Below the pieces are notes generated by a model that worked only from the letters and a program-made list of their open reading frames with translations, did no database searches and was not told the origin of the DNA. A stretch of 64,000 bases of DNA from Thinopyrum elongatum (Eukaryota; Streptophyta; Magnoliopsida; Poales; Poaceae), in the NCBI GenBank assembly GCA_011799875.1, contig JAAAXO010000119.1:975359-1039358 (forward strand), read 5' to 3'. Of this stretch, positions 9,325 to 22,452 are shown piece by piece. Within the stretch, counting starts at the first letter, position 1, and each line of letters begins with the position of its first letter. A program made the translations under genes and the position numbers.

Positions 9325-11607
9325 ATGGCTCCCCGGCGCGATCAACTTACCTTGGAAGCTCGACTCACGGTCTGCCCCGGTGCTGGAATCCATTTAGGTT
9401 GTATCCGTAGAAATGGCGTAATCTGGTCATACGGACTCCGTTTGAGCTCCACAACCTGCCAAATCGACCGCAATGAAAAGCTGTATACCCCGGTAGGCCA
9501 CTTTGTTGGCTACGGTAAAGTTTGGAGGCCAAAACTGGCTTGCAAAATTGAGTTCCTGATGATTTAATCGCTGGCGTGTCCACTCCTAGCCTCTAAAATC
9601 GTTACGTGAGCTCACCCATGGACACATGTTGGGATAATAATGTACAGAATAATGGGATATGATTCCATTTGTGCACCAACAAGGCCTACATGTCTGTCTG
9701 GATAGAAGGAGGAGGCTCCTTGGTGCACCAAAACACCCCAAAAATGAAGTTTTGCATGCTCTATCACCCATCCCGCTGCCACCCGCATGTTTGGGGAAGA
9801 ACATGCATCATCCTTGGACGAAGATGTGCATAGCAGCTCTTCTGCGCTCTTATCATTTACACGCAAAATAATAGGTCATTCTGAGTGTTGAAAGTTGACT
9901 CCCCGGCACGATCAACTTACCTTGGAAACTCGACTCACGGTCTGCCCCGGTGCTGGAATCCATTTAGGTTGTATCCGTAGAACGGGCGTAATCTGGTCAT
10001 ACGAACTCCGTTTGAGCTCCACAACCTACCAAAACGACCGCAATGAAAAGCCGTATACCCCGGTGGCCCACTTCGTCGGCTACGGTAAAGTTTCGGAGGC
10101 CAAAACTGGCTTGCAAAATTGAGTTCCAGATGATTTAATCGCTGGCGGGTCCACTCCTAGCCTCTAAAATCGTTACGTGAGCTCACCCATGGACATATGT
10201 TGGGATAATAACATACAGAATAACAGGATATGATTCCATTTGTGCACCAACAAGGCCTACATGTCTGTCTGGATAGAAGGAGGAGGCTCCTTGGTGCACC
10301 AAGACACCCCAAAAATGAAGTTTTGCATGCTCTATCACGCATCCCGCTGCCAGCCGCATGTTTGGGGAAGAACATGCGTCATCCTTGGACGAAGATGTGC
10401 ATAGCAGCTCTTCTGCGCTCTTATCATTTACATGCAAAATAATAGGTCATTCCGAGTGTTGAAAGATGGCTCCCCGGCGCGATCAACTTACCTTGGAAGC
10501 TCGACTCACGGTCTGCCCCGGTGCTGGAATCCATTTAGGTTGTATCCGTAGAACGGGCGTAATCTGGTCATACGAACTCCGTTTGTGCTCCACAACCTGC
10601 CAAAACGACCGCAACGAAAAGCAATATACCTCGGTGGCCCACTTCGTCGGCTACGGTAAAGTTTTGGAGGCCAAAACTGGCTTGCAAAATTGAGTTCCTG
10701 ATGATTTAATCGCTGGCGTGATAACTCCTAGCCTCTAAAATCGTTACGTGAGCTCACCCATGGACACATGTTGGGATAATAATGTACAGAATAATGGGAT
10801 ATGATTCCATTTGTGCACCAACAAGGCCTACATGTCTGTCTGGATAGAAGGAGGAGGCTCCTTGGTGCACCAAAACACCCCAAAAATGAAGTTTTGCATG
10901 CTCTATCACCCATCCCGCTGCCAGCCGCATGTTTGGGGAAGAACATGTGTCATCCTTGGACGAAGATGTGCATAGCAGCTCTTCTGCACTCTTATCATTT
11001 ACACGCAAAATAATAGGTCATTCTGAGTGTTGAAAGATGGCTCCCCGGTGCGATCAACTTACCTTGGAAGCTCGACTCACGGTCTGCCCCGGTGCTGGAA
11101 TCCATTTAGGTTGTATCCGTAGAATGGGCGTAATCTGGTCATACGGACTCCGTTTGAGCTACACAACCTGCCAAAACGACCGCAACGAAAAGCCGTATAC
11201 CTTGGTGGCCCACTTCATCGGCTACGGTAAAGTTTCGAAGGCCAAAACTTGCTTGCAAAATTGAGTTCCTGATGATTTAATCGCTATCGTGTCCACTCCT
11301 AGCCTCTAAAATCGTTACGTGAGCTCACCCATGGACACATGTTGGGATAATAATGTACAGAATAACGGGATATGATTCCATTTGTGCACCAACAAGGCCT
11401 ACATGTCTGTCTGGATAGAAGCAGGAGGCTCCTTGGTGCACCAAAACACCCCAAAAATGAAGTTTTGCATGCTCTATCACCCATCCCGCTGCCAGCCGCA
11501 TGTTTGGGGAAGAACATGTGTCATCCTTGGACGAAGATGTGCATAGCAGCTCTTCTGCACTCTTATCATTTACACGCAAAATAATAGGTCATTCCGAGTG
11601 TTGAAAG
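9325..11607 (+). repeat. Tetramer HOR block B, unit 1 (m17-m20)
   Basis: Order q-r-p-s with starts 9325, 9895, 10466 and 11037, total 2283 bp. Type q has CAAATCGACCGCAATG and a one-base deletion giving AAGTTTGGAGGCC (usual AAGTTTCGGAGGCC). Type r begins with GTTGACTCCCC and has GGAAACTCG. Type s has TAGAATGGGCG, GAGCTACACAACC, TCGAAGGCCAAAACTTGC and GCTATCGTGTCC. The third slot holds p, whereas the next two units hold t. m18 is a hybrid (see its own entry). Confidence 0.86.
9895..10465 (+). repeat. Hybrid monomer m18 (block B r / block C m43-like)
   Basis: The first ~40 bp is type r (GTTGACTCCCC, GGAAACTCG). From about monomer position 232 it carries six rare variants in a row shared with m43 and m50 (24166, 28163) and not with the other r monomers m22 and m26: GTTCCAGATG, GGCGGGTCC, GGACATATG, ATAACATACAG, CACCAAGACACC and CACGCATCCCG. 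Most also occur in m57 (32160). A block C-type second half is thus present 14 kb away inside block B. Confidence 0.85.
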
Positions 11608-13890
11608 ATGGCTCCCCGGCGCGATCAACTTACCTTGGAACCTCGACTCACGGTCTGCCCCGGTGCTGGAATCCATTTAGGTTGTATCCGTAGAAATGGC
11701 GTAATCTGGTCATACGGACTCCGTTTGAGCTCCACAACCTGCCAAATCGACCGCAATGAAAAGCTGTATACCCCGGTAGGCCACTTTGTTGGCTACGGTA
11801 AAGTTTGGAGGCCAAAACTGGCTTGCAAAATTGAGTTCTTGATGATTTAATCGCTGGCGTGTCCACTCCTAGCCTCTAAAATCGTTACATGAGCTCACCC
11901 ATGGACACATGTTGGGATAATAATGTACAGAATAATGGGATATGATTCCATTTGTGCACCAACAAGGCCTACATGTCTGTCTGGATAGAAGGAGGAGGCT
12001 CCTTGGTGCACCAAAACACCCCAAAAATGAAGTTTTGCATGCTCTATCACCCATCCCGCTGCCACCCGCATGTTTGGGGAAGAACATGCATCATCCTTGG
12101 ACGAAGATGTGCATAGCAGCTCTTCTGCGCTCTTATCATTTACACGCAAAATAATAGGTCATTCTGAGTGTTGAAAGTTGACTCCCCGGCGCGATCAACT
12201 TACCTTGGAAACTCGACTCACGGTCTGCCCCGGTGCTGGAATCCATTTAGGTTGTATCCGTAGAACGGGCGTAATCTGGTCATACTAACTCCGTTTGAGC
12301 TCCACAACCTGCCAAAACGACCGCAACGAAAAGCCGTATACCCCGGTGGCCCACTTCGTTGGCTACGGTAAAGTTTCGGAGGCCAAAACTGGTTTGCAAA
12401 ATTGAGTTCCTGATGATTTAATCGATGGCGTGTCCACTCCTAGCCTCTAAAATCGTTACGTGAGCTCACCCATGGACACATGTTGGGATAATAATGTACA
12501 GAATAATGGGATATGATTCCATTTGTGCACCAACAAGGCCTACATGTCTGTCTGGATAGAAGGAGGAGGCTCCTTGGTGCACCAAAACACCCCAAAAATG
12601 AAGTTTTGCATGCTCTATCACCCATCCCGCTGCCAGCCGCATGTTTGGGGAAGAACATGTGTCATCCTTGGACGAAGATGTGCATAGCAGCTCTTCTGCG
12701 CTCTTATCATTTACATGCAAAATAATAGGTCATTCCGAGTGTTGAAAGATGGCTCCCCGGCGCGATCAACTTACCTTGGAAGCTCGACTCACGGTCTGCC
12801 CCGGTGCTGGAATCCATTTAGGTTGTATCCGTAGAACGGGCGTAATCTGGTCATACGGACTCCGTTTCAGCTCCACAACCTGCAAAAACGACCGCAACGA
12901 AAAGCAGTATACCCCGGTGGCCCACTTCGTCGGCTACGGTAAAGTTTCGGAGGCCAAAACTGGCTTGCAAAATTGAGTTCCTGATGATTTAATCGATGGC
13001 GTGTCCACTCCTAGCCTCTAAAATCGTTACGTGAGCTCACCCATGGACACATGTTGGGATAATAATGTACAGAATAATGGGATATGATTCCATTTGTGCA
13101 CCAACAAGGCCTACATGTCTGTCTGGATATAAGGAGGAGGCTCCTTGGTGCACCAAAACACCCCAAAAATGAAGTTTTGCATGCTCTATCACCCATCCCG
13201 CTGCCAGCCGCATGTTTGGGGAAGAACATGCGTCATCCTTGGACGAAGATGTGCATAGCAGCTCTTCTGCGCTCTTATCATTTACACGCAAAATAATAGG
13301 TCATTCTGAGTGTTGAAAGATGGCTCCCCGGTGCGATCAACTTACCTTGGAAGCTCGACTCACGGTCTGCCCAGGTGCTGGAATCCATTTAGGTTGTATC
13401 CGTAGAATGGGCGTAATCTGGTCATACGGACTCCGTTTGAGCTACACAACCTGCCAAAACGACCGCAACGAAATGCCGTATACCCTGGTGGCCCACTTCG
13501 TCGGCTACGGTAAAGTTTCGAAGGCCAAAACTTGCTTGCAAAATTGAGTTCCTGATGATTTAATCGCTATCGTGTCCACTCCTAGCCTCTAAAATCGTTA
13601 CGTGAGCTCACCCATGGACACATGTTGGGATAATAATGTACAGAATAACGGGATATGATTCCATTTGTGCACCAACAAGGCCTACATGTCTGTCTGGATA
13701 GAAGGAGGAGGCTCCTTGGTGCACCAAAACACCCCAAAAATGAAGTTTTGCATGCTCTATCACCCATCCCGCTGCCAGCCGCATGTTTGGGGAAGAACAT
13801 GTGTCATCCTTGGACGAAGATGTGCATAGCAGCTCTTCTGCACTCTTATCATTTACACGCAAAATAATAGGTCATTCCGAGTGTTGAAAG
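11608..13890 (+). repeat. Tetramer HOR block B, unit 2 (m21-m24)
   Basis: Order q-r-t-s with starts 11608, 12178, 12749 and 13320, again 2283 bp because q lacks one base. Type t carries ACCTGCAAAAACGACC and GGATATAAGGAGG. In m22 the change to CATACTAACTCC puts a stop in the frame that is open in neighbouring monomers. Confidence 0.88.
12354..12370 (+). other. CENP-B-box-like 17-mer
   Basis: CTTCGTTGGCTACGGTA occupies monomer positions 177-193. Against the mammalian CENP-B box consensus YTTCGTTGGAARCGGGA, from memory, 14 of 17 positions agree; in the core pattern TTCG-N4-A-N2-CGGG, 7 of 9 fixed bases agree (the A and the last G differ). Most monomers read CTTCGTCGGCTACGGTA or a CpG-decayed form. 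CENP-B itself is a mammalian protein, so any function here is speculative. About one 7-of-9 core match per monomer is expected by chance. Confidence 0.35.
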
Positions 13891-16173
13891 ATGGCTCCCC
13901 GGCGCGATCAACTTACCTTGGAAGCTCGACTCACGGTCTGCCCCGGTGCTGGAATCCATTTAGGTTGTATCCGTAGAAATGGCGTAATCTGGTCATACGG
14001 ACTCCGTTGGAGCTCCACAACCTGCCAAATCGACCGCAATGAAAAGCTGTATACCCCGGTAGGCCACTTTGTTGGCTACGGTAAAGTTTGGAGGCCAAAA
14101 CTGGCTTGCAAAATTGAGTTCCTGATGATTTAATCGCTGGCGTGTCCACTCCTAGCCTCTAAAATCGTTACATGAGCTCACCCATGGACACATGTTGGGA
14201 TAATAATGTACAGAATAATGGGATATGATTCCATTTGTGCACCAACAAGGCCTACATGTCTGTCTGGATAGAAGGAGGAGGCTCCTTGGTGCACCAAAAC
14301 ACCCCAAAAATGAAGTTTTGCATGCTCTATCACCCATCCCGCTGCCACCCGCATGTTTGGGGAAGAACATGCATCATCCTTGGACGAAGATGTGCATAGC
14401 AGCTCTTCTGCGCTCTTATCATTTACACGCAAAATAATAGGTCATTCTGAGTGTTGAAAGTTGACTCCCCGGCGCGATCAACTTACCTTGGAAACTCGAC
14501 TCACGGTCTGCCCCGGTGCTGGAATCCATTTAGGTTGTATCCGTAGAACGGGCGTAATCTGGTCATACGAACTCCGTTTGAGCTCCACAACCTGCCAAAA
14601 CGACCGCAACGAAAAGCCGTATACCCCGGTTGCCCACTTCGTTGGCTACGGTAAAGTTTTGGAGGCCAAAACTGGTTTGCAAAATTGAGTTCCTGATGAT
14701 TTAATCGATGGCGTGTCCACTCCTAGCCTCTAAAATCGTTACGTGTGCTCACCCATGGACACATGTTGGGATAATAATGTACAGAATAATGGGATATGAT
14801 TCCATTTGTGCACCAACAAGGCCTACATGTCTGTCTGGATAGAAGGAGGAGGCTCCTTGGTGCACCAAAACACCCCAAAAATGAAGTTTTGCATGCTCTA
14901 TCACCCATCCCGCTGCCAGCCGCATGTTTGGGGAAGTACATGCGTCATCCTTGGACGAAGATGTGCATAGCAGCTCTTCTGCGCTCTTATCATTTACATG
15001 CAAAATAATAGGTCATTCCGAGTGTTGAAAGATGGCTCCCCGGCGCGATCAACTTACCTTGGAAGCTCGACTCACGGTCTGCCCCGGTGCTGGAATCCAT
15101 TTAGGTTGTATCCGTAGAACGGGCGTAATCTGGTCATACGGACTCCGTTTGAGCTCCACAACCTGCAAAAACGACCGCAACGAAAAGCCGTATACCCCGG
15201 TGGCCCACTTCGTCGGCTACGGTAAAGTTTCGGAGGCCAAAACTGGCTTGCAAAATTGAGTTCCTGATGATTTAATCGATGGCGTGTCCACTCCTAGCCT
15301 CTAAAATCGTTACGTGAGCTCACCCATGGACACATGTTGGGATAATAATGTACAGAATAATGGGATATGATTCCATTTGTGCACCAAAAAGGCCTACATG
15401 TCTGTCTGGATATAAGGAGGAGGCTCCTTGGTGCACCAAAACACCCCAAAAATGAAGTTTTGCATGCTCTATCACCCATCCCGCTGCCAGCCGCATGTTT
15501 GGGGAAGAACATGCGTCATCCTTGGACGAAGATGTGCATAGCAGCTCTTCTGCGCTCTTATCATTTACACGCAAAATAATAGGTCATTCTGAGTGTTGAA
15601 AGATGGCTCCCCGGTGCGATCAACTTACCTTGGAAGCTCGACTCACGGTCTGCCCCGGTGCTGGAATCCATTTAGGTTGTATCCGTAGAATGGGCGTAAT
15701 CTGGTCATACGGACTCCGTTTGAGCTACACAACCTGCCAAAACGACCGCAACGAAAAGCCGTATACCCTGGTGGCCCACTTCGTCGGCTACGGTAAAGTT
15801 TCGAAGGCCAAAACTTGCTTGCAAAATTGAGTTCCTGATGATTTAATCGTTATCGTGTCCACTCCTAGCCTCTAAAATCGTTACGTGAGCTCACCCATGG
15901 ACACATGTTGGGATAATAATGTACAGAATAACGGGATATGATTCCATTTGTGCACCAACAAGGCCTACATGTCTGTCTGGATAGAAGGAGGAGGCTCCTT
16001 GGTGCACCAAAACACCCCAAAAATGAAGTTTTGCTTGCTCTATCACCCATCCCGCTGCCAGCCGCATGTTTGGGGAAGAACATGCTTCATCCTTGGACGA
16101 AGATGTGCATAGTAGCTCTTCTGCGCTCTTATCATTTACACGCAAAATAATAGGTCTTTCCGAGTGTTGAAAG
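13891..16173 (+). repeat. Tetramer HOR block B, unit 3 (m25-m28)
   Basis: Order q-r-t-s with starts 13891, 14461, 15032 and 15603. It matches unit 2 closely, including GGATATAAGGAGG in t and the q deletion. Private changes include GGGGAAGTACATG in m26 and CGTTATCGTGTCC in m28. The second half of m28 has GCTTGCTC, GCTTCATCC and TAGTAGCTC, which recur in s-like monomers m38, m45 and m52. Confidence 0.88.
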
Positions 16174-17886
16174 ATGACTCCCCGGCGCGATCAACTTACC
16201 TTGGAAACTCAACTCACGGTCTGCCCCGGTGCTGGAATAAATTTAGGTTGTATCCGTAGAACGGGCGTAATCTGGTCATACGAACTCCGTTTGAGCTCCA
16301 CAACCTGCCAAAACGACCGCAACGAAAAGCCGTATACCCTGGTGGCCCACTTCATCGGCTACGGTAAAGTTTCGGAGGCCAAAACTGGCTTGCAAAATTG
16401 AGTTCCTGATGATTTAATCGATGGCGTGTCCACTCCTAGCCTCTAAAATCGTTACGTGAGCTCACCCATGGACACATGTTGGGATAATAATGTACAGAAT
16501 AATGGGATATGATTCCATTTGTGCACCAACAAGGCCTACATGTCTGTCTGGATAGAAGGAGGAGGCTCCTTGGTGCACCAAAACACCCCAAAAATGAAGT
16601 TTTGCATGCTCTATCACCCATCCCGCTGCCAGCCGCATGTTTGGGGAAGAACATGCGTCATCCTTGGACGAAGATGTGCATAGCAGCTCTTCTGCGCTCT
16701 TATCATTTACATGCAAAATAATAGGTCATTCCGAGTGTTGAAAGATGGCTCCCCGGCGCGATCAACTTACCTTGGAAGCTCGACTCACGGTCTGCCCCGG
16801 TGCTGGAATCCATTTAGGTTGTATCCGTAGAACGGGCGTAATCTGGTCATACGGACTCCATTTGAGCTCCACAACCTGCAAAAACGACCGCAACGAAAAG
16901 CCGTATACCCCGGTGGCCCACTTCGTCGGCTACGGTAAAGTTTCGGAGGCCAAAACTGGCTTGCAAAATTGAGTTCCTGATGATTTAATCGATGGCGTGT
17001 CCACTCCTAGCCTCTAAAATCGTTACGTGAGCTCACCCATGGACACATGTTGGGATAATAATGTACAGAATAATGGGATATGATTCCATTTGTGCACCAA
17101 CAAGGCCTACATGTCTGTCTGGATAGAAGGAGGAGGCTCCTTGGTGCACCAAAACACCCCAAAAATGAAGTTTTGCATGCTCTATCACCCATCCCGCTGC
17201 CAGCCGCATGTTTGGGGAAGAACATGCGTCATCCTTGGACGAAGATGTGCATAGCAGCTCTTCGGCGCTCTTATCATTTACATGCAAAATAATAGGTCAT
17301 TCCGAGTGTTGAAAGATGGCTCCCCGGCGCGATCAACTTACCTTGGAAGCTCGACTCACGGTCTGCCCCGGTGCTGGAATCCATTTAGGTTGTATCCGTA
17401 GAAAGGGCGTAATCTGGTCATACGAACTCCGTTTGTGCTCCACAACCTGCCAAAACGACCGCAACGAAAAGCAATATACCTCGGTGGCCCACTTCGTTGG
17501 CTACGGTAAAGTTTTGGAGGCCAAAACTGGCTTGCAAAATTGAGTTCCTGATGATTTAATCGCTGGCGTGTCCACTCCTAGCCTCTAAAATCGTAACGTG
17601 AGCTCACCCATGGACACATGTTGGGATAATAATGTACAGAATAACGGGATATGATTCCATTTGTGCACCAACAAGGCCTACATGTCTGTCTGGATAGAAG
17701 GAGGAGGCTCCTTGGTGCACCAAAACACCCCAAAAATGAAGTTTTGCATGCTCTATCACCCATCCCGCTGCCAGCCGCATGTTTGGGGAAGAACATGTGT
17801 CATCCTTGGACGAAGATGTGCATAGCAGCTCTTCTGCACTCTTATCATTTACACGCAAAATAATAGGTCATTCCGAGTGTTGAAAG
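16174..17886 (+). repeat. Block B transition monomers m29-m31 (r, t, p)
   Basis: Starts 16174, 16745 and 17316. The q monomer expected after m28 is missing; r follows s directly, then t, then p (CCGTTTGTGCTCC, AAGCAATATACC). This marks a deletion or exchange that ended the tetramer phase. m29 has the private GGAATAAATTTAGG. Confidence 0.8.
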
Positions 17887-19598
17887 ATGGCTCCCCGGCG
17901 TGATCAACTTACCTTGGAAGCTCGACTCACGGTCTGCCCCGGTGCTGGAATCCATTTAGGTTGTATCCGTAGAAATGGCGTAATCTGGTCATACAGACTC
18001 CGTTTGAGCTCCAAAACCTGCCAAAACGGCCGCAACGAAAAGCCGTATACCCCGATGGCCCACTTCATCGGCTACGGTAAAGTTTCGAAGGCCAAAACTT
18101 GCTTGCAAAATTGAGTTCCTAATGATTTAATCGCTGGCGTGTCCACTCCTAGCCTCTAAAATCGTAACGTGAGCTCACCCATGGACACATATTGGGATAA
18201 TAATGTACAGAATAATGGGATATGATTCCATTTGTGCACCAACAAGGCCTACATGTCTGTCTGGATAGAAGGAGGAGGCTCCTTGGTGCACCAAAACACC
18301 CCAAAAATGAAGTTTTGCATGCTCTATCAGCCATCCCGCTGCCAGCCGCATGTTTGGGGAAGAACATGCGTCATCCTTGGACGAAGATGTGCATAGCAGC
18401 TCTTCTGCACTCTTATCATTTACGCGCAAAATAATAGGTCATTCCGAGTGTTGAAAGATGACTCCCCGGCGGGATCAACTTACCTTGGAAACTCGACTCA
18501 CGGTCTGCCCCGGTGCTGGAATCCATTTAGGTTGTATCCGTAGAACGGGCGTAATCTGGTCATACGAACTCCGTTTGAGCTCCACAACCTGCCAAATCGA
18601 CCGCAATGAAAAGCTGTATACCCCGGTAGCCCACTTTGTTGGCTACGGTAAAGTTTGGAGGCCAAAACTGGCTTGCAAATTTGAGTTCCTGATGATTTAA
18701 TCGCTGGCGTGTCCACTCCTAGCCTCTAAAATCGTTACATGAGCTCACCCATGGACACATGTTGGGATAATAATGTACAGAATAATGGGATATGATTCCA
18801 TTTGTGCACCAACAAGGCCTACATGTCTCTCTGGATAGAAGGAGGAGGCTCCTTGGTGCACCAAAACACCCCAAAAATGAAGTTTTGCATGCTCTATCAC
18901 CCATCCCGCTGCCAGCCGCATGTTTGGGGAAGAACATGCCTCATCCTTGGACGAAGATGTGCATAGCAGCTTTTCTGCGCTCGTATCATTTACACGCAAA
19001 ATAATAGGTCATTCCGAGTGTTGAAAGTTGACTCCCCGGCGCGATCAACTTACCTTGGAAACTCGACTCACGGTCTGCCCCGGTGCTGGAATCCATTTAG
19101 GTTGTATCCGTAGAACGGGCGTAATCTGGTCATACGAACTCCGTTTGTGCTCCACAACCTGCCAAAACGACCGCAACGAAAAGCAATATACCTCGGTGGC
19201 CCACTTCGTTGGCTACGGTAAAGTTTTGGAGGCCAAAACTGGCTTGCAAAATTGAGTTCCTGATGATTTTATCGCTGGCGTGTCCACTCCTAGCCTCTAA
19301 AATCGTTACGTGAGCTCACCCATGGACACATGTTGGGATAATAATGTACAGAATAACGGGATATGATTCCATTTGTGCGACAACAAGGCCTACATGTCTG
19401 TCTGGATAGAAGGAGGAGGCTCCTTGGTGCACCAAAACACCCCAAAAATGAAGTTTTGCATGCTCTATCACCCATCCCGCTGCCAGCCGCATGTTTGGGG
19501 AAGAACATGTGTCATCCTTTGACGAAGATGTGCATAGCAGCTCTTCTGCACTCTTATCATTTACACGCAAAATAATAGGTCATTCCGAGTGTTGAAAG
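17887..19598 (+). repeat. Trimer HOR, unit 1 (m32-m34)
   Basis: Order u-q'-r/p with starts 17887, 18458 and 19028, total 1711-1712 bp. Type u has GTAGAAATGGCG, CTCCAAAACCTGCC, CTAATGATTTAATC and ACACATATTGGG, with ATCGTAACGTGAG immediately before. q' keeps the one-base deletion of q but starts with GATGACTCCCCGGCGGG. The third monomer is an r/p hybrid. The whole pattern returns 1712 bp later. Confidence 0.85.
19028..19598 (+). repeat. Hybrid monomer m34 (r / p)
   Basis: It opens as type r (GTTGACTCCCC, GGAAACTCG), then from about position 115 reads as type p (CCGTTTGTGCTCC, AAGCAATATACCTCGG, GTTTTGGAGG), and ends with the p-like GTGTCATCC and TTCTGCACTC. The join lies between positions ~45 and ~115. 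Confidence 0.84.
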
Positions 19599-21310
19599 AT
19601 GGCTCCCCGGCGCAATCAACTTACCTTGGAAGCTCGACTCACGGTCTGCCCCGGTGCTGGAATCCATTTAGGTTGTATCCGTAGAAATGGCGTAATCTGG
19701 TCATACGGACTCCGTTTGAGCTCCAAAACCTGCCAAAACGACCGCAACGAAAAGCCGTATACCCCGATGGCCCACTTCATCGGCTACGGTAAAGTTTCGA
19801 CGGCCAAAACTTGCTTGCAAAATTGAGTTCCTAATGATTTAATCGCTGGCGTGTCCACTCCTAGCCTCTAAAATCGTAACGTGAGCTCACCCATGGACAC
19901 ATATTGGGTTAATAATGTACAGAATAATGGGATATGATTCCATTTGTGCACCAACAAGGCCTACATGTCTGTCTGGATAGAAGGAGGAGGCTCCTTGGTG
20001 CACCAAAACACCCCAAAAATGAAGTTTTGCATGCTCTATCACCCATCCCGCTGCCAGCCGCATGTTTGGGGAAGAACATGCGTCATCCTTGGACGAAGAT
20101 GTGCATAGCAGCTCTTCTACGCTCTTATCATTTACGCGCAAAATAATAGGTCATTCCGAGTGTTGAAAGATGACTCCCCGGCGGGATCAACTTACCTTGG
20201 AAACTCGACTCACGGTCTGCCCCGGTGCTAGAATCCATTTAGGTTGTATCCGTAGAACGGGCGTAATCTGGTCATACGAACTCCGTTTGAGCTCCACAAC
20301 CTGCCAAATCGACCGCAATGAAAAGCTGTATACCCCGGTAGCCCACTTTGTTGGCTACGGTAAAGTTTGGAGGCCAAAACTGGCTTGCAAAATTGAGTTC
20401 CTGATGATTTAATCGCTGGCGTGTCCACTCCTAGCCTCTAAAATCGTTACATGAGCTCACCCATGGACACATGTTGGGATAATAATGTACAGAATAAAGG
20501 GATATGATTCCATTTGTGCACCAACAAGGCCTACATGTCTCTCTGGATAGAAGGAGGAGGCTCCTTGGTGCACCAAAACACCCCAAAACTGATGTTTTGC
20601 ATGCTCTATCACCCATCCCGCTGCCAGCCGCATGTTTGGGGAAGAACATGCATCATCCTTGGACGAAGATGTGCATAGCAGCTCTTCTGCGCTCGTATCA
20701 TTTACACGCAAAATAATAGGTCATTCTGAGTGTTGAAAGTTGACTCCCCGGCGCGATCAACTTACCTTGGAAACTCGACTCACGGTCTGCCCCGGTGCTG
20801 GAATCCATTTAGGTTGTATCCGTAGAACGGGCGTAATCTGGTCATACGAACTCTGTTTGAGCTCCACAACCTGCCAAAACGACCGCAATGAAAAGCCGTA
20901 TACCCCGGTGGCCCACTTCGTCGGCTACGGTAAAGTTTCGGAGGCCAAAACTGGCTTGCAAAAGTGAGTTCCTGATGATTTAATCGATGGCGTGTCCACT
21001 CCTAGCCTCTAAAATCGTTACGTGAGCTCACCCATGGACACATGTTGGGATAATAATGTACAGAATAATGGGATATGATTCCATTTGTGCACCAACAAGG
21101 CCTACATGTCTGTCTGGATAGAAGGAGGAGGCTCCTTGGTGCACCAAAACACCCCAAAAATGAAGTTTTGCATGCTCTATCACCCATCCCGCTGCCAGCC
21201 GCATGTTTGGGGAAGAACATGCGTCATCCTTGGACGAAGATGTCCATAGCAGCTCTTCTGCGCTCTTATCATTTACACGCAAAATAATAGGTCATTCTGA
21301 GTGTTGAAAG
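19599..21310 (+). repeat. Trimer HOR, unit 2 (m35-m37)
   Basis: Order u-q'-r with starts 19599, 20170 and 20740. u and q' match unit 1 in their diagnostic changes (ACACATATTGGG, CCCCGGCGGGATC, ATGTCTCTCTGG). The third monomer is plain r instead of the r/p hybrid of unit 1, so the unit-1 copy or the unit-2 copy was later altered by exchange. Confidence 0.84.
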
Positions 21311-22452
21311 ATGGCTCCCCGGCGCGATCAACTTACCTTGGAAGCTCGACTCACGGTCTGCCCCGGTGCTGGAATCCATTTAGGTTGTATCCGTAGAACG
21401 GGCGTAATCTGGTCATACGGACTCCGTTTGAGCTACACAACCTGCCAAAACGACCGCAACGAAAAGCCGTATACCCCGGTGGCCCACTTCGTCGGCTACG
21501 GTAAAGTTTCAAAGGCCAAAAATTGCTTGCAAAATTGAGTTCCTGATGATTTAATCGCTATCGTGTCCACTCCTAGCCTCTAAAATCGTTACGTGAGCTC
21601 ACCCATGGACACATGTTGGGATAATAATGTACAGAATAACGGGATATGATTCCATTTGTGCACCAACAAGGCCTACATGTCTGTCTGGATGGAAGGAGGA
21701 GGCTCCTTGGTGCACCAAAACACCCCAAAAATGAAGTTTTGCTTGCTCTATCACCCATCCCGCTGCCAGCCGCATGTTTGGGGAAGAACATGCTTCATCG
21801 TTGGACAAAGATGTGCATAGTAGCTCTTCTGCGCTCTTATCATTTACACGCAAAATAATAGGTCATTCCGAGTGTTGAAAGATGACTCCCCGGCGCGATC
21901 AACTTACCTTGGAAACTCGACTCACGGTCTGCCCCGGTGCTGGAATCCATTTAGGTTGTATCCGTAGAACGGGCGTAATCTGGTCATACGAACTCCGTTT
22001 GAGCTCCACAACCTGCCAAAATGACCACAACGAAAAGCCGTATACCCCGGTGGCCCACTTCGTCGGCTACGGTAAAGTTTCGGAGGCCAAAACTGGCTTG
22101 CAAAATTGAGTTCCTGATGATTTAATCGATGGCGTGTCCACTCCTAGCCTCTAAAATCGTTACGTGAGCTCACCCATGGACACATGTTGGGATAATAATG
22201 TACAGAATAATGGGATATGATTCCATTTGTGCACCAACAAGGCCTACATGTCTGTCTGGATAGAAGGAGGAGGCTCCTTGGTGCACCAAAACACCCCAAA
22301 AATGAAGTTTTGCATGCTCTATCACCCATCCCGCTGCCAGCCGCATGTTTAGGGAAGAACATGCGTCATCCTTGGACGAAGATGTGCATAGCAGCTCTGC
22401 TGCGCTCTTATCATTTACATGTAAAATAATAGGTCATTCCGAGTGTTGAAAG
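21311..22452 (+). repeat. Transition monomers m38-m39 (s, r)
   Basis: m38 (21311) is type s with GAGCTACACAACC and CTATCGTGTCC, plus private GGATGGAAGG and ATCGTTGGACAAAG. m39 (21882) starts as r (GATGACTCCCC, GGAAACTCG) but ends with TTTAGGGAAG and ACATGTAAAATAAT, the markers of the monomer ends that precede the heptamer phase start in block C (also at 26346 and 30915). The switch into block C therefore happens inside m39. Confidence 0.78.
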
